A stretch of 64,000 nt of DNA from Marinomonas spartinae. Lineage in GTDB: Bacteria; Pseudomonadota; Gammaproteobacteria; Pseudomonadales; Marinomonadaceae. The notes below the pieces were generated by a model. It did not search any database and was not told where the DNA came from. It saw only the letters and a program-made list of their open reading frames with translations. The stretch lies in contig NZ_FLOB01000001.1 in NCBI RefSeq assembly GCF_900089775.1, positions 434,001 to 498,000 of the forward strand. The letters are read 5' to 3'. A program made the translations under genes and the position numbers. Of the stretch, positions 53,510-62,321 are shown piece after piece (positions within the stretch are counted from its first letter, which is position 1; each line of letters begins with the position of its first letter).

Positions 53510-54835
53510 CTGAGGTATCCCCACAAAATTCCAATATAGATCAAAATGTTAGTATAAGAAGGGAACGTTCATAGCCCTTGGTGATCAATTATTTCGCCAA
53601 AAACAAACTTTCACTGAGAGCTATGAACGCAACTGCTATATTGAACAAAATCCTGCCGATTGTCAGCCCCAATATGCATAAAGCTCGACGCAAAGCGCTA
53701 TCAGCTTGTGTACTCAGCTTAGCACAAGGAAGCCTTTGTACCGTGACCAGTATTGGTCGAGGGATTCAATCAAACGCTTATGAAAAGCACCGTATTAAAC
53801 GTTCGGATCGCCTGCTTTCCAATCCAAATCTGAGACGCGAATCTATTTCGCTGTATGCCTATATTTGTCGGCTGTTTGTGGTTCGGTCTCGTCCAATTAT
53901 TAGCGTTGATTGGTCAGATTTAGATGCACGTGGCCAGCACTTCTTGATTCGTGCCAGTACCGCTTTTGAAGGTCGATCCATTACGCTTTATGAAGAAGTA
54001 CATGACAAGCTCACAAAAGAAAAGCCTAAAACACATCGACAATTTTTAAGCGTTTTAAAAGCACTGCTGCCAAGTAAAGCAAAGCCCATCATTGTAACGG
54101 ACGCTGGATTTAAGACGCCTTGGCTAGAGGAAGTCGTGAAGCAAGGCTGGGATTATGTCGGGCGAGTCAGAAGGCCGCGTAAGTACTATGATAACTCGCT
54201 TCAAGCTTGGCGTTGTATATCCACTTTATTCTCAAACGCCAATCAAAAACCTCAGCATCTAGAGCTTAAACATCGCCAGTCGAGTCCGGTCACCAACCAG
54301 TTTGTTCTCTACAAAAGCTGCCCTAAGGGACGTCATTCTATAAATCAGAAAGGAAACAGACGAGCTTCCTTGTCTTCACTCACCGCAGCAAGAGGAGCAA
54401 AAGAGCCTTGGTTATTAGTGTCTTCTCTTCCAGTGAACCGTCTTTTTGCGAAGCGATGCGTAAAGGCTTATGAAACAAGAATGCAAATAGAAGAAGGTTT
54501 TCGAGACATGAAAAGTAGCCGATTCGGCTTGGGTTTTGAGCTAAGTTATACATTTAAAATAGAGCGTCTGATCAACTTGATCCTACTCACAACTCTCACT
54601 GCGATCTTGCTTGTTCTGGTAGGCAAAGTCATAGAGTTGGCAGGCTATGCGAAGCGTTTCCAGGTGAATACGATAAGCAGGCGAAGAGTCTTGTGTCACT
54701 TCTACCTTGGAAAACGAGCCGTAATGATTTGCTTCCAGATATCAAAAAATGACTGGCGAGACGGCATCAAACAACTCGCTCAGCAACTGAAGAAAAGGAA
54801 GCAAGGTTATGCTTAAATTTGTGGGGATACCTCAG
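53510..54835 (+). mobile_element. Complete IS4-family (IS10-like) insertion sequence
   Basis: 1326 bp bounded by inverted repeats CTGAGGTATCCCCACAAA and TTTGTGGGGATACCTCAG. The flanks GATCTGACC (53501-53509) and CATCTGACC (54836-54844) agree at 8 of 9 bases, consistent with a 9-bp target duplication as IS10 makes, although the same bases also follow the older relic's end. It contains one transposase gene filling nearly all its length. Confidence 0.87.
53623..54816 (+). CDS. IS4-family transposase, IS10-like
   Basis: 397 residues of the DDE superfamily. The first Asp is in ISVDWSDLDA, the second in VTDAGFKTPW and the Glu in the Y(2)R(3)E(6)K signature YETRMQIEEGFRDMK, which defines IS4-family transposases. 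The start ATG matches where IS10 transposases begin (ILNKILP..., HKARRKAL); an earlier codon extends into the terminal region. Full length with no stops, so the element may be active. Confidence 0.93.
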   Translation: MNATAILNKILPIVSPNMHKARRKALSACVLSLAQGSLCTVTSIGRGIQSNAYEKHRIKRSDRLLSNPNLRRESISLYAYICRLFVVRSRPIISVDWSDLDARGQHFLIRASTAFEGRSITLYEEVHDKLTKEKPKTHRQFLSVLKALLPSKAKPIIVTDAGFKTPWLEEVVKQGWDYVGRVRRPRKYYDNSLQAWRCISTLFSNANQKPQHLELKHRQSSPVTNQFVLYKSCPKGRHSINQKGNRRASLSSLTAARGAKEPWLLVSSLPVNRLFAKRCVKAYETRMQIEEGFRDMKSSRFGLGFELSYTFKIERLINLILLTTLTAILLVLVGKVIELAGYAKRFQVNTISRRRVLCHFYLGKRAVMICFQISKNDWRDGIKQLAQQLKKRKQGYA

Positions 54836-54874
54836 CATCTGACCCCAATTGCTCGGATAGGCTAAATAAATTAT

Positions 54875-55477
54875 TTATTCGGGTCTCGGTAGATACTTAT
54901 CCGTTAGCATTTTTAGTCGCTCCTTAATCTGTGGCCATTCATGATCAAGGATAGAAAAATAAACCATATCTCTAGCTCTACCTGAAGTTGCAATCAAATG
55001 CTTCCTAAATGTTCCCTCTTCAATTGCTCCTAACCGCAATAGTGCATTACGTGATTTCTCATTTAAAACCTCGGTCTTAAAAACAATTCGCTGTACGCCT
55101 AAACTTTCAAATGCATAGGTAAGTAGAAGCGATTTTGTTTCAGTATTAGCGCCCGTTCGCTGATGTGATGGCGACAACCATGTTGCCCCAATCTCGAGTC
55201 TGCGATTTTGTGGTGATATGTCCATATATCGTGTAGTGCCAATTATTTTTTCATCTGCAATACTGACGATGACAAAAGGTAACGCTTCACCAGCCTGAAA
55301 TTGGTTGAGTGCTTTAGCTACGTAAAGATGCATTTCTTCTTGTGAGGATATAGGTGCAGGTTGTAAATGCCACAGTTCAGGAGCTAACCCGACTAAGCTA
55401 AGTGCCTCCACATGCTCAAGTTTCATCGGTTCTAAGCGTATAATTTTACCAGTGAGAGTAATTTGCTGAACTTTCAA
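54875..55477 (-). CDS. GNAT N-acetyltransferase, RimJ/RimL type
   Basis: 200 residues with GNAT motifs: an N-terminal strand (IIRLEPMKLEHVEALSLV), then IGTTRYMDISPQNRRLEIGAT and WLSPSHQRTGANTETKSLLLTYAFESLGVQRIVFKTEVLNEKSRNALLRLGA. Relatives acetylate protein N termini or small molecules with acetyl-CoA. It appears to use a TTG start, with AGGTG eight bases upstream; the first in-frame ATG would cut off the first strand. It lies between the IS and the displaced polA tail. Confidence 0.86.
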   Translation of the reverse strand: MKVQQITLTGKIIRLEPMKLEHVEALSLVGLAPELWHLQPAPISSQEEMHLYVAKALNQFQAGEALPFVIVSIADEKIIGTTRYMDISPQNRRLEIGATWLSPSHQRTGANTETKSLLLTYAFESLGVQRIVFKTEVLNEKSRNALLRLGAIEEGTFRKHLIATSGRARDMVYFSILDHEWPQIKERLKMLTDKYLPRPE

Positions 55478-55530
55478 TTTTACACCTATCGATCATGGAA
55501 GGAATCTGATCCCCTAAGACTTGACGAAGC

Positions 55531-55682
55531 TTAATGCGCCTCGTCCCAGTTACCTCCAACCCCAGCTTCCACAAGCAAAGGCACGTCAATCTGGCTGCTG
55601 CTCTGCATAATGTCGACGATTTTTTCTTTGGCGGCTTCTAGGTCAAAGCTTTGTATTCAATCGTGCATGTTGATCATTGCGT
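55531..55682 (-). pseudogene. Displaced copy of the 3' end of polA
   Basis: Bases 55531-55640 align at about 85% with the last 110 bases of intact polA (58361 onward), including the stop codon and the protein ending (the intact copy reads NNWDEAH). After a gap of roughly 60 bases, a further stretch (CGTGCATGTTGATCATTGCG) matches intact polA near 58553-58573. Orientation is the same as intact polA, 2.8 kb away, with fic and a BECR-like gene between. Confidence 0.9.
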
Positions 55683-55687
55683 ATTAT

Positions 55688-57157
55688 CTAGATGATTTTT
55701 GAGTAAGCTTCTTCTAAAGCATCAAAGGCGTCGGTGGGCACTTCATACTGAAACTGATCTCTACGCCTTTTAGATATCTTACCGTTTTGCTCTAAACAGA
55801 AGACTACCAATTTTGAAAGTGTTTTGTCATTAATGTCGAACTGTTTATTGATATGGCGTTTTAGGGCGTCGTATTGGTTTAGGTAGGCGACTTCCTGTTT
55901 TATATAATGTTCCATGGCTTCGTCACAAGCTTCTGCCATGAGTTCGGAACAGGCGGTGCCATCCCAATGGCGATAGATAGATTCATGACCTTTGAACTTA
56001 AAAGCATAGTTTTCTGTGTCTAGGTAGTCTACTTGCCAGAAGGTTCTGGTTTCGGAGGAGTAGGCGCTTAATGCCGCAAGATACTCTCGCTCTTTGTTAT
56101 GCAAAACAGCCGAGACAGGCAGTAATAGGCCATTCGTGAGCTGGCCACTGCGGCATAGTACGTGATGAAACATAAAGCGTGATAAGCGTCCATTCCCATC
56201 CATAAAAGGATGTAGAAACACAAAACCAAATGAGATGACCGCGCCAAGCACAATAGGATCTACTTGATCTGGTAATTGGTTGGTAAGATGCTCCCATTCT
56301 TGCATGAGTTCGCGGCACAAATTGGGTGAGGGGGGGACGTAAGTGACACCGATTGCGCCCGGGCCATTACTTAAGTAGTTTTGCTCATTGCGATACGAGA
56401 CAGCCCATTCGTAGGGATTATTGATCGTGGCCTTTTGTAATTCTCTTAAATAATCTTCATCAATTGCACGGGGAATGTGTGCTTGCCTCAGTAGATTGGT
56501 GTAACGCTGGATTTTATTGGTATCGGGTTGCTCTTTCTCAATGGCAAAGGAATCTTTGGTTTCACTGAGATACACCCAAGATAAAGCGCGATTAAGCATG
56601 GCGTCATCTAGCCCATCTGTGAACTCTTTGGCCTTTTGTAGAGTATTGAGTGCTAAAGCCTTTTCTAATCGGTCAGTACGTTTGACGGTAATGCTGTAAT
56701 CTAATGAGCCGATCAAATTGATATGGACACGCCAGCGTTTATTGGTTTGATTATTTGCTGTCATGAACTGTTTTGGATCTAGCAAGGATATATAGTTACC
56801 GCGTGTCAGATCGGTGATGCGTGGTAGCAGTTGCTGATGAAAGTGTTCCCAAAGTAGGCAGGCAATACGGATATATCTCCCCATAGGAGCGGATTCATAA
56901 CATTCTAAGAGTTCCTCTGAGCTAACTTTGAGCAGTGCTTGGGAAAGTATTTGTAAATTAAGGTCTTCGTATTTCAGTGCAAACAGAATGTGATCGAGTA
57001 TCTTATCAGAAGGCTTTAATGAAGCAGGCGTCGCTAATGTATTGTCAATTAGCTGTACCTTAGTTACTGGCATAACACGGGCAGATACTTGCAACGGCAG
57101 CGCTTTGATATCTGTGAGCTCCAGTAAGTATGCGTAGCCTACGGATGTATTTGTCAT
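55688..57157 (-). CDS. Fic-domain AMP-transferase-like protein
   Basis: 489 residues. The Fic active-site loop is intact: HPFMDGNGRLSR, with the catalytic His and phosphate-binding Asn/Arg. An inhibitory-helix-like SFAIEKE (SxxxE) sits upstream near residue 205, so this is a self-inhibited (class II-like) Fic protein. The C-terminal 70 residues look like a winged helix (NDKTLSKLVVFCLEQNGKISKRRRDQF). It would attach AMP or another nucleotide moiety to a protein hydroxyl. Three CTAAGATWWTWGTTA repeats lie in its promoter. The chosen ATG follows a weak GGTG site; the upstream TTG extension is unlikely. Confidence 0.88.
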   Translation of the reverse strand: MTNTSVGYAYLLELTDIKALPLQVSARVMPVTKVQLIDNTLATPASLKPSDKILDHILFALKYEDLNLQILSQALLKVSSEELLECYESAPMGRYIRIACLLWEHFHQQLLPRITDLTRGNYISLLDPKQFMTANNQTNKRWRVHINLIGSLDYSITVKRTDRLEKALALNTLQKAKEFTDGLDDAMLNRALSWVYLSETKDSFAIEKEQPDTNKIQRYTNLLRQAHIPRAIDEDYLRELQKATINNPYEWAVSYRNEQNYLSNGPGAIGVTYVPPSPNLCRELMQEWEHLTNQLPDQVDPIVLGAVISFGFVFLHPFMDGNGRLSRFMFHHVLCRSGQLTNGLLLPVSAVLHNKEREYLAALSAYSSETRTFWQVDYLDTENYAFKFKGHESIYRHWDGTACSELMAEACDEAMEHYIKQEVAYLNQYDALKRHINKQFDINDKTLSKLVVFCLEQNGKISKRRRDQFQYEVPTDAFDALEEAYSKII

Positions 57158-57183
57158 ATTCAGCACCAAAAAATTTTTACAAA

Positions 57184-57199
57184 ACTAAGATTTTAGTTA
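57184..57199. promoter_or_regulatory. Operator-like repeat 1 upstream of fic
   Basis: ACTAAGATTTTAGTTA, partly palindromic, 27 bases upstream of the fic ATG. It is the first of three copies (others at 57214-57229 and 57299-57314) of the consensus RCTAAGATWWTWGTTA. Confidence 0.6.
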
Positions 57200-57213
57200 T
57201 ATCTGCTTCATTC

Positions 57214-57229
57214 GCTAAGATAATAGTTA
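57214..57229. promoter_or_regulatory. Operator-like repeat 2 upstream of fic
   Basis: GCTAAGATAATAGTTA lies exactly 30 bases from repeat 1, about three helical turns, so proteins bound at both would lie on the same DNA face. Probable sites for autoregulation by the winged-helix C terminus of the Fic protein (inferred). Confidence 0.6.
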
Positions 57230-57298
57230 CATTCTAGGCATTGTTCCTTGGTGTTGGATATGCCTAACTGCAATTTAGTCTAAGAAAATGTTTACGGA

Positions 57299-57314
57299 GC
57301 TAAGATTTTTGTTA
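57299..57314. promoter_or_regulatory. Operator-like repeat 3 upstream of fic
   Basis: GCTAAGATTTTTGTTA, 85 bases from repeat 2; a weaker match (TCTAAGAAAATGTTTA) begins near 57279. From 57315 to 57833 I see no gene, only the palindrome at 57724-57742 and the terminator at 57795. Confidence 0.5.
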
Positions 57315-57723
57315 CAAATTGCCATTTCTTCCAGAAAAAAATTACAGGCAGTGTGTAAGTAAGCGTTACTATATGGTTTATCTTCAGGATGATTTGTCAT
57401 CTGGCCCCTTTCAGTACATTGCTTGTGATGGATCTGCTTAGGCTACTTTATGTAGCGGATTTGCTTAGGAGTTTTTTTGTACTCAAAAAAGTCTGTAGCC
57501 GCTAGGAGCTGCGGGTAAAAAAAGCTTTCGAGCAGACTATCTTGGTTATTTTACATCCTGCCTGAAGGTTCTTTATCATTGACTGTTTGTTGTCGGTTGC
57601 AATACGTTGGTGTCAGTACTAAAATTAATCATGTAGAAGGGCTTAACATATGACTCATTACTGGATTGTCCATATGTTCTCACGCTACCAATGATTCGCC
57701 AGTGACATCGTTGTTGATGGTTA

Positions 57724-57742
57724 GACTAAACATTGTTTAGTC
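57724..57742. promoter_or_regulatory. Perfect 19-bp palindrome in the fic / BECR-like intergenic region
   Basis: GACTAAAC-ATT-GTTTAGTC, perfect 8-base arms. A second spaced palindrome (AACATATG ... CATATGTT) lies near 57647-57680. The user of these sites is unknown. Confidence 0.4.
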
Positions 57743-57794
57743 ACCCTGACCCCAAAGAGCTAAAGGGCTGCCACGAACTATCATTTTTCATTTC

Positions 57795-57823
57795 AAAAAA
57801 GAGCATTTGTCATGCTCTTTTTT
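57795..57823 (-). terminator. Intrinsic terminator after the BECR-like gene
   Basis: AAAAAAGAGCAT-TTGTC-ATGCTCTTTTTT: a perfect stem with A- and T-runs on both sides, 11 bases past the leftward gene's stop. Confidence 0.93.
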
Positions 57824-57833
57824 TATGTCTGTT

Positions 57834-58292
57834 CTATATCATTGCGATGACTGTCCCTGGGTGGGATTTTCTATCGTAGGCGCTGATAATGTCGTAATAG
57901 GTTTTGTCTTTGGATAGTCTTAAAATGACCAGCCCAGTCTTGGACTCTATCACCAGCGCGGCGTTTTCGTCTTTCACCGTGTCAACAATGACGGTTGCTC
58001 CGTCAGTTATGATGGATTGTATATAACCCGATACTTGACTTGGGCAGGTAATGCCAATTTCTTTGCTATGTTTTTCATAGATATGTCTAACACCAAATGC
58101 CCCTGATCTTGTTCTTCCAAAGCCTGCAAAGCCGACTTTCAATCTAATCTCTAGTTCTGGCCAGTGAGCGTTATTTTTAGGAAAGGTACCAAATGAAAGT
58201 GAGCCGTTCGTTGTCGTAACAAAGGCGTTTTTACTGCGTTTGTGCGACATCCATTCGACTGAAAGGTCGCTATGTAGAATGGTGGTTTCCAT
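57834..58292 (-). CDS. Small protein resembling BECR-fold (barnase/EndoU/colicin E5/D/RelE-like) nucleases
   Basis: 152 residues. The central segment (FGVRHIYEKHSKEIGITCPS) and later VSGYIQSIITDGATVIVD and LVILRLSKDKTYYDIISAY recall the HxxxxH helix and strand order of phage and toxin BECR-type nuclease domains (PBECR group). I cannot confirm catalysis. AAGGG lies before the ATG, so it is a stand-alone gene, not a toxin tail. No immunity or antitoxin gene adjoins. It is 68 bases from the polA stop, inside the segment bounded by the two polA ends. Confidence 0.55.
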   Translation of the reverse strand: METTILHSDLSVEWMSHKRSKNAFVTTTNGSLSFGTFPKNNAHWPELEIRLKVGFAGFGRTRSGAFGVRHIYEKHSKEIGITCPSQVSGYIQSIITDGATVIVDTVKDENAALVIESKTGLVILRLSKDKTYYDIISAYDRKSHPGTVIAMI

Positions 58293-58310
58293 TTAATCCC
58301 TTAAGTTTAA

Positions 58311-58335
58311 AGCAGGCTCTTCCTTGAGCCTTGCT
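58311..58335 (-). terminator. Hairpin after polA
   Basis: AGCAGGCTC and GAGCCTTGCT pair with one bulge, followed on the minus strand by TTTAAAC. A weak terminator between polA and the BECR-like gene. Confidence 0.55.
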
Positions 58336-58360
58336 CGTATTCATTTGTTATTTTAGAGCC

Positions 58361-61126
58361 TTAATGTGCCTCGTCCCAGTTATTACCAACCCCCGCTTCA
58401 ACCAACAACGGCACGTCAATCTGGCTGCTGTTCTGCATGATGTCGACGATTTTCTCTTTGGCGGCGTCTAGGTCTTTTTCAGCGACTTCGAAGATGAGTT
58501 CGTCGTGTACTTGCATGATCATTTTCACGTCTAGGTCGGTTTGTGCTAGCCAGTCGTGCATTTTGATCATGGCGCGTTTGATGATGTCGGCGGCGGAGCC
58601 TTGCATCGGGGCGTTGATCGCGGTGCGTTCGGCGGCTTGGCGCATCATGGCGTTTTTCGCTTTGATGTCTGGCAAGTACAAGCGACGGCCGTAGATGGTT
58701 TCGACATAGCCTTTTTCTTTCGCGCCTTCGCGGGTGTTTTCCATATATTGCTGTACGCCTGGGTAACGTTCGAAGTAGCGTTTGATGTATTTGCCCGCTT
58801 CTGGGCGGCCAATGCCCAGTTGTTTCGCTAGACCAAAGGCGGACATGCCGTAGATTAAGCCGAAGTTGATGGCTTTGGCGCGACGACGTTGTTCAGTGGT
58901 GACGTCGTCCAAGCTGACTTCGAAAACTTCCGCTGCGGTGGCTTTGTGCACGTCGGCGTCTTTGGCGAAGGCATCTAATAGCCCTTTATCTTGGGACAAG
59001 TGCGCCATGATGCGTAATTCGATTTGCGAGTAATCGGCGGCGACCAGTTTGTAACCTTTCGGTGCTACAAAGGCTTGGCGAATACGACGGCCTTCGGTGG
59101 TACGAATGGGGATGTTCTGTAAGTTCGGATCGGTCGAAGACAATCGGCCTGTCGCAGTGACGGCTTGATGATAAGACGTATGAATGCGGCCCGTTTTTTG
59201 GAGCATTTCTGGCAGCTTGTCGGTATAAGTGGATTTCAACTTAGACAGACTGCGATGTTCCATGATCAAGCGTGGCAGTTCGTACTCTTGCGCCAGTTCT
59301 TGCAAGATCGGCTCCGCCGTGGATGGCTGGCCTTTTGGTGTTTTCTTGATAACGGGCAAGCCTTGTTTTTCGAACAGGATCACTTGTAGCTGTTTCGGTG
59401 AGCTAAGGTTAAAGCTTTCGCCCGCTTCTTCGTGGGCTTTGATCTCGATCTCTTGCAGTTTGCCGGCGATCTCACCACTTTGAATGTGCAAAAGCTCTGG
59501 ATCGATCAAGGCGCCAGTTTGTTCCATTTTCGCCAAGACGGGAATCAATGGACATTCGATGTCTTTAAAAATACTGACCAATTCGGGTGTGGTTTCGATT
59601 TTCGGCCAAATGGCTTGATGCAAACGCAAAGTGATGTCGGCGTCTTCGGCGGCATAAAACGCGGCTACGTCGAGTTCGATTTGATTGAAGGTTTTTTGTT
59701 TCGCGCCTTTGCCGGCGATGTCTTCAAAGCTCACGTTAGTATGGCCGAGGAACTTGCTGGCAAGGGTGTCCATGTCATGACGGGAACTCACGGAGTTGTA
59801 GACATAGGATTCCAACATGGTGTCGTAAGCGATGCCACGGAGGGTGATGCCATAGTTATTGAGCACGTTGGCGTCGTATTTTAGGTGTTGGCCGACTTTG
59901 GCTTTGCTGTCGTCTTCTAACCAAGGTTTCAGCTGCTCTAGTACCCAATCGCGGTCCAGTTGTTCTGGTGCGCCTTCGTAGTCGTGGGCGACGGGAACGT
60001 AAGCGGCTTCGCCTGCTTCTACTGAGAAAGACAAGCCTACCAGTTCGGCGGCCATGTAGTTCAGCGAGGTGGTTTCGGTGTCGAAGGCAACCAGTTCGGC
60101 GGTTTGGATTTTTTCTAGCCATTTGTTGAAGCTGTCTTTGTCTAAGATGGTGTCGTAATTGGCTTCAATATTGGATTTAACCGGTGTTTCCACTTGGCCA
60201 TCATTGCCAACCGTATCGCTGGCGGTTTCGACGCTCGGCGCTTTGTCCAGATCAGATAGCCAGGTCTTGAATTCCAGCTTGGTATACCACTCGCGCAGTT
60301 TTTCTTTGTCGGCTTCACCGTTTTTCAATTCTTGTGGCTCGAAAGGCAGCTCTACGTCGCATTTGATGGTCGCCAAGGTATAAGACAGCTCGGCCATTTC
60401 TTTGTTGTCTTCCATCTTTTTCGCCATGGTTTTGGAACCACGGAAGCCCAAAGCGGCAATCTCGTCTAAGCGGTTGTAGATGTCTTTGATACTACCCAAC
60501 CCTTGTAGCAAGGCAAGGGCGGTTTTTTCACCAACCCCTGGCACGCCAGGGATATTATCGACCTTGTCGCCCATCAGTGCGAGGTAATCGATGATCAGTC
60601 CAGGTGGAATGCCGAATTTGTCTTTGACGCCTTGGATGTCCATGACGGTATTGTTCATAGTGTTCACTAGGGTGACTTTTTCGGTGACCAGCTGGGCCAT
60701 GTCTTTATCACCCGTGGAAACAACAACCTCACGGCCTTGTTCGCCCACTTGCTTGGCAATGGTGCCGATAACGTCGTCGGCTTCGACACCATCAATAATG
60801 ACGAGCGGCAATCCCATGGCTTCCACCATACGATGAATGGGCTCGATTTGCGGGCGAAGGTCGTCAGGCATGGGTGGACGCTGTGCTTTGTATTCGCTGT
60901 AGATCTCGTCGCGGAAGGTTTTGCCCTTGGCATCAAAGATGATCACCATGGGGGAGTCAGGGTAGGTTTTGATAAGGCTGCGGATCATGCTGATGACACC
61001 GCGTGTGGCGTTGGTCGGATGGCCATCGCTGGTGTGCATCGGTGGAATCGCGTGGAATGCTCGGTAAAGGTAAGACGAGCCGTCTACCAAGATCATCGGT
61101 GTTTGTGTTGTAGAATCCGTAGCCAA
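58361..61126 (-). CDS. polA: DNA polymerase I
   Basis: 921 residues, the length of full three-domain PolA: 5'-3' exonuclease (residues about 1-290; FDAKGKTFRDE, STGDKDMAQLV), 3'-5' exonuclease (VAFDTETTSLNYM, with the DxE metal ligands present), and polymerase (DYSQIELRIMAH, RRRAKAINFGLIYGMSA, VHDELIFEV). It does Okazaki fragment processing and repair synthesis. The 3' end also exists as a displaced copy at 55531-55682, so this end may have been swapped during integration of the segment to its left. Confidence 0.98.
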   Translation of the reverse strand: MATDSTTQTPMILVDGSSYLYRAFHAIPPMHTSDGHPTNATRGVISMIRSLIKTYPDSPMVIIFDAKGKTFRDEIYSEYKAQRPPMPDDLRPQIEPIHRMVEAMGLPLVIIDGVEADDVIGTIAKQVGEQGREVVVSTGDKDMAQLVTEKVTLVNTMNNTVMDIQGVKDKFGIPPGLIIDYLALMGDKVDNIPGVPGVGEKTALALLQGLGSIKDIYNRLDEIAALGFRGSKTMAKKMEDNKEMAELSYTLATIKCDVELPFEPQELKNGEADKEKLREWYTKLEFKTWLSDLDKAPSVETASDTVGNDGQVETPVKSNIEANYDTILDKDSFNKWLEKIQTAELVAFDTETTSLNYMAAELVGLSFSVEAGEAAYVPVAHDYEGAPEQLDRDWVLEQLKPWLEDDSKAKVGQHLKYDANVLNNYGITLRGIAYDTMLESYVYNSVSSRHDMDTLASKFLGHTNVSFEDIAGKGAKQKTFNQIELDVAAFYAAEDADITLRLHQAIWPKIETTPELVSIFKDIECPLIPVLAKMEQTGALIDPELLHIQSGEIAGKLQEIEIKAHEEAGESFNLSSPKQLQVILFEKQGLPVIKKTPKGQPSTAEPILQELAQEYELPRLIMEHRSLSKLKSTYTDKLPEMLQKTGRIHTSYHQAVTATGRLSSTDPNLQNIPIRTTEGRRIRQAFVAPKGYKLVAADYSQIELRIMAHLSQDKGLLDAFAKDADVHKATAAEVFEVSLDDVTTEQRRRAKAINFGLIYGMSAFGLAKQLGIGRPEAGKYIKRYFERYPGVQQYMENTREGAKEKGYVETIYGRRLYLPDIKAKNAMMRQAAERTAINAPMQGSAADIIKRAMIKMHDWLAQTDLDVKMIMQVHDELIFEVAEKDLDAAKEKIVDIMQNSSQIDVPLLVEAGVGNNWDEAH

Positions 61127-61244
61127 AATAGAACCTCTTTATGAATCGGCAAATATGAGGCCTATTCTAAGCGGTTGAGATGATTTTTACAGTCCAAATT
61201 GGAATTAAGTGCTTTAGCTAGGCCGTGTTTGGGTGAGACACAAT

Positions 61245-62321
61245 CTAAGAGAGCGTGTTATTGTAAATAATGGCCTGATTTCGACCGTTATTTTTTGCGT
61301 CGTAAAGAGCGTTGTCGGCTTGTTCAATTAGATTTATAAAGTCTTCACAGGAGTGAATCTCGGATTGACCTACACTAACAGTTACTTTTCCGACCGTTTT
61401 ATAAGGTAGGTTGCTCAGTGCAATCTGGAACATGGAGCCAATGGCCCAAAAGGCCTGCTCATTTGGATTCACCATGATGACGGTAAATTCTTCTCCGCCC
61501 CAACGGGCAATCGCGTGTTTATCAAAATAGATGGAGCGCATTCTAGACGCGACCTCAATTAAAACTTTGTCGCCAGTCGTATGACCGTAGCGGTCATTGA
61601 TGCTTTTAAAATGATCCACATCGATCAGTATCACACAGATTTTATCGTTTGTTGTGAGTTGTTTCAGCCAATGTTGTAGTCCTCGGCGGTTGTACACGTC
61701 GGTTAAAAAATCACGATCGGCTTCTGCTTCCGAGCGTCGTAGACTAACGGTAATTTCATCCATATGATGGCGGATGCCACTTTGATAAGGGTAGATAACA
61801 TACAATATCAAGCAGGCAGGGCCGAATAATGAAACGAGTTCGTAGCCCCGTTCTGTATGCAGTTCAGCAGGATGGAAAATAAGATAATGAAACGTCGGGA
61901 TGGCAATCAGTGACCAAGAGAGTATGACGTATTTTTTTTGTCTTCTTGGTAGCATCATTAACCCTAGAATTAGCAAGGATAAGGTAATGCCAGATGTGGG
62001 TGGAAGCCTCTCTATTAACAGCCATTTGCCTTGCCATGCCATGACAATAAAGTAAAGGCTTGGTGGAACAAAGGACGCTATCACTAGGGCAAGGAAGGCT
62101 CTAACTGTATTCTTGAAGTGGGCCTGAGGGTCAACATAGAAATAGATCAATAGCGCTAGGCAGCACAACATGATAATCCGCGGAGCGAGGATGTCGAATA
62201 GGTATTTAGAGGGAAAATAAAAAAAGAAAATGTTATAGAATAGACAGCAAACAAGGGAGGCTACAAGAACCCTATATAAAGCAGCGATGGCTAGTTTGCT
62301 TTCTTCAGTTTTTAGTCTCAA
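61245..62321 (-). CDS. Membrane-bound GGDEF diguanylate cyclase
   Basis: 358 residues: an N-terminal region with six hydrophobic helices (about residues 10-180), a short coiled linker, and a GGDEF domain with RWGGEEFTVIM at the active site and DVDHFKSINDRYGHTTGDKVL before it. Both the GGEEF loop and the metal-binding Asp are present, so it should make cyclic di-GMP. No EAL domain follows. The membrane part is of the type that senses membrane or small-molecule signals. It is a single gene upstream of polA. Confidence 0.93.
   Translation of the reverse strand: MRLKTEESKLAIAALYRVLVASLVCCLFYNIFFFYFPSKYLFDILAPRIIMLCCLALLIYFYVDPQAHFKNTVRAFLALVIASFVPPSLYFIVMAWQGKWLLIERLPPTSGITLSLLILGLMMLPRRQKKYVILSWSLIAIPTFHYLIFHPAELHTERGYELVSLFGPACLILYVIYPYQSGIRHHMDEITVSLRRSEAEADRDFLTDVYNRRGLQHWLKQLTTNDKICVILIDVDHFKSINDRYGHTTGDKVLIEVASRMRSIYFDKHAIARWGGEEFTVIMVNPNEQAFWAIGSMFQIALSNLPYKTVGKVTVSVGQSEIHSCEDFINLIEQADNALYDAKNNGRNQAIIYNNTLS

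Noticed and set aside
53501..54844. Exact 9-bp target duplication of the IS
   Set aside because: The flanks match at 8 of 9 and the same bases follow the older relic, so they may be part of the element's ends; reported only as consistent.
57841..57900. Reading the BECR-like gene as the tail of a larger toxin
   Set aside because: It has its own AAGGG ribosome-binding site and ATG, with a stop-rich 68-base gap before polA.
55531..58360. A full integrative element with its own integrase at polA
   Set aside because: No integrase, excisionase or clear attachment core is visible; only the duplicated gene end supports integration, so it is reported as a pattern, not as a named element.
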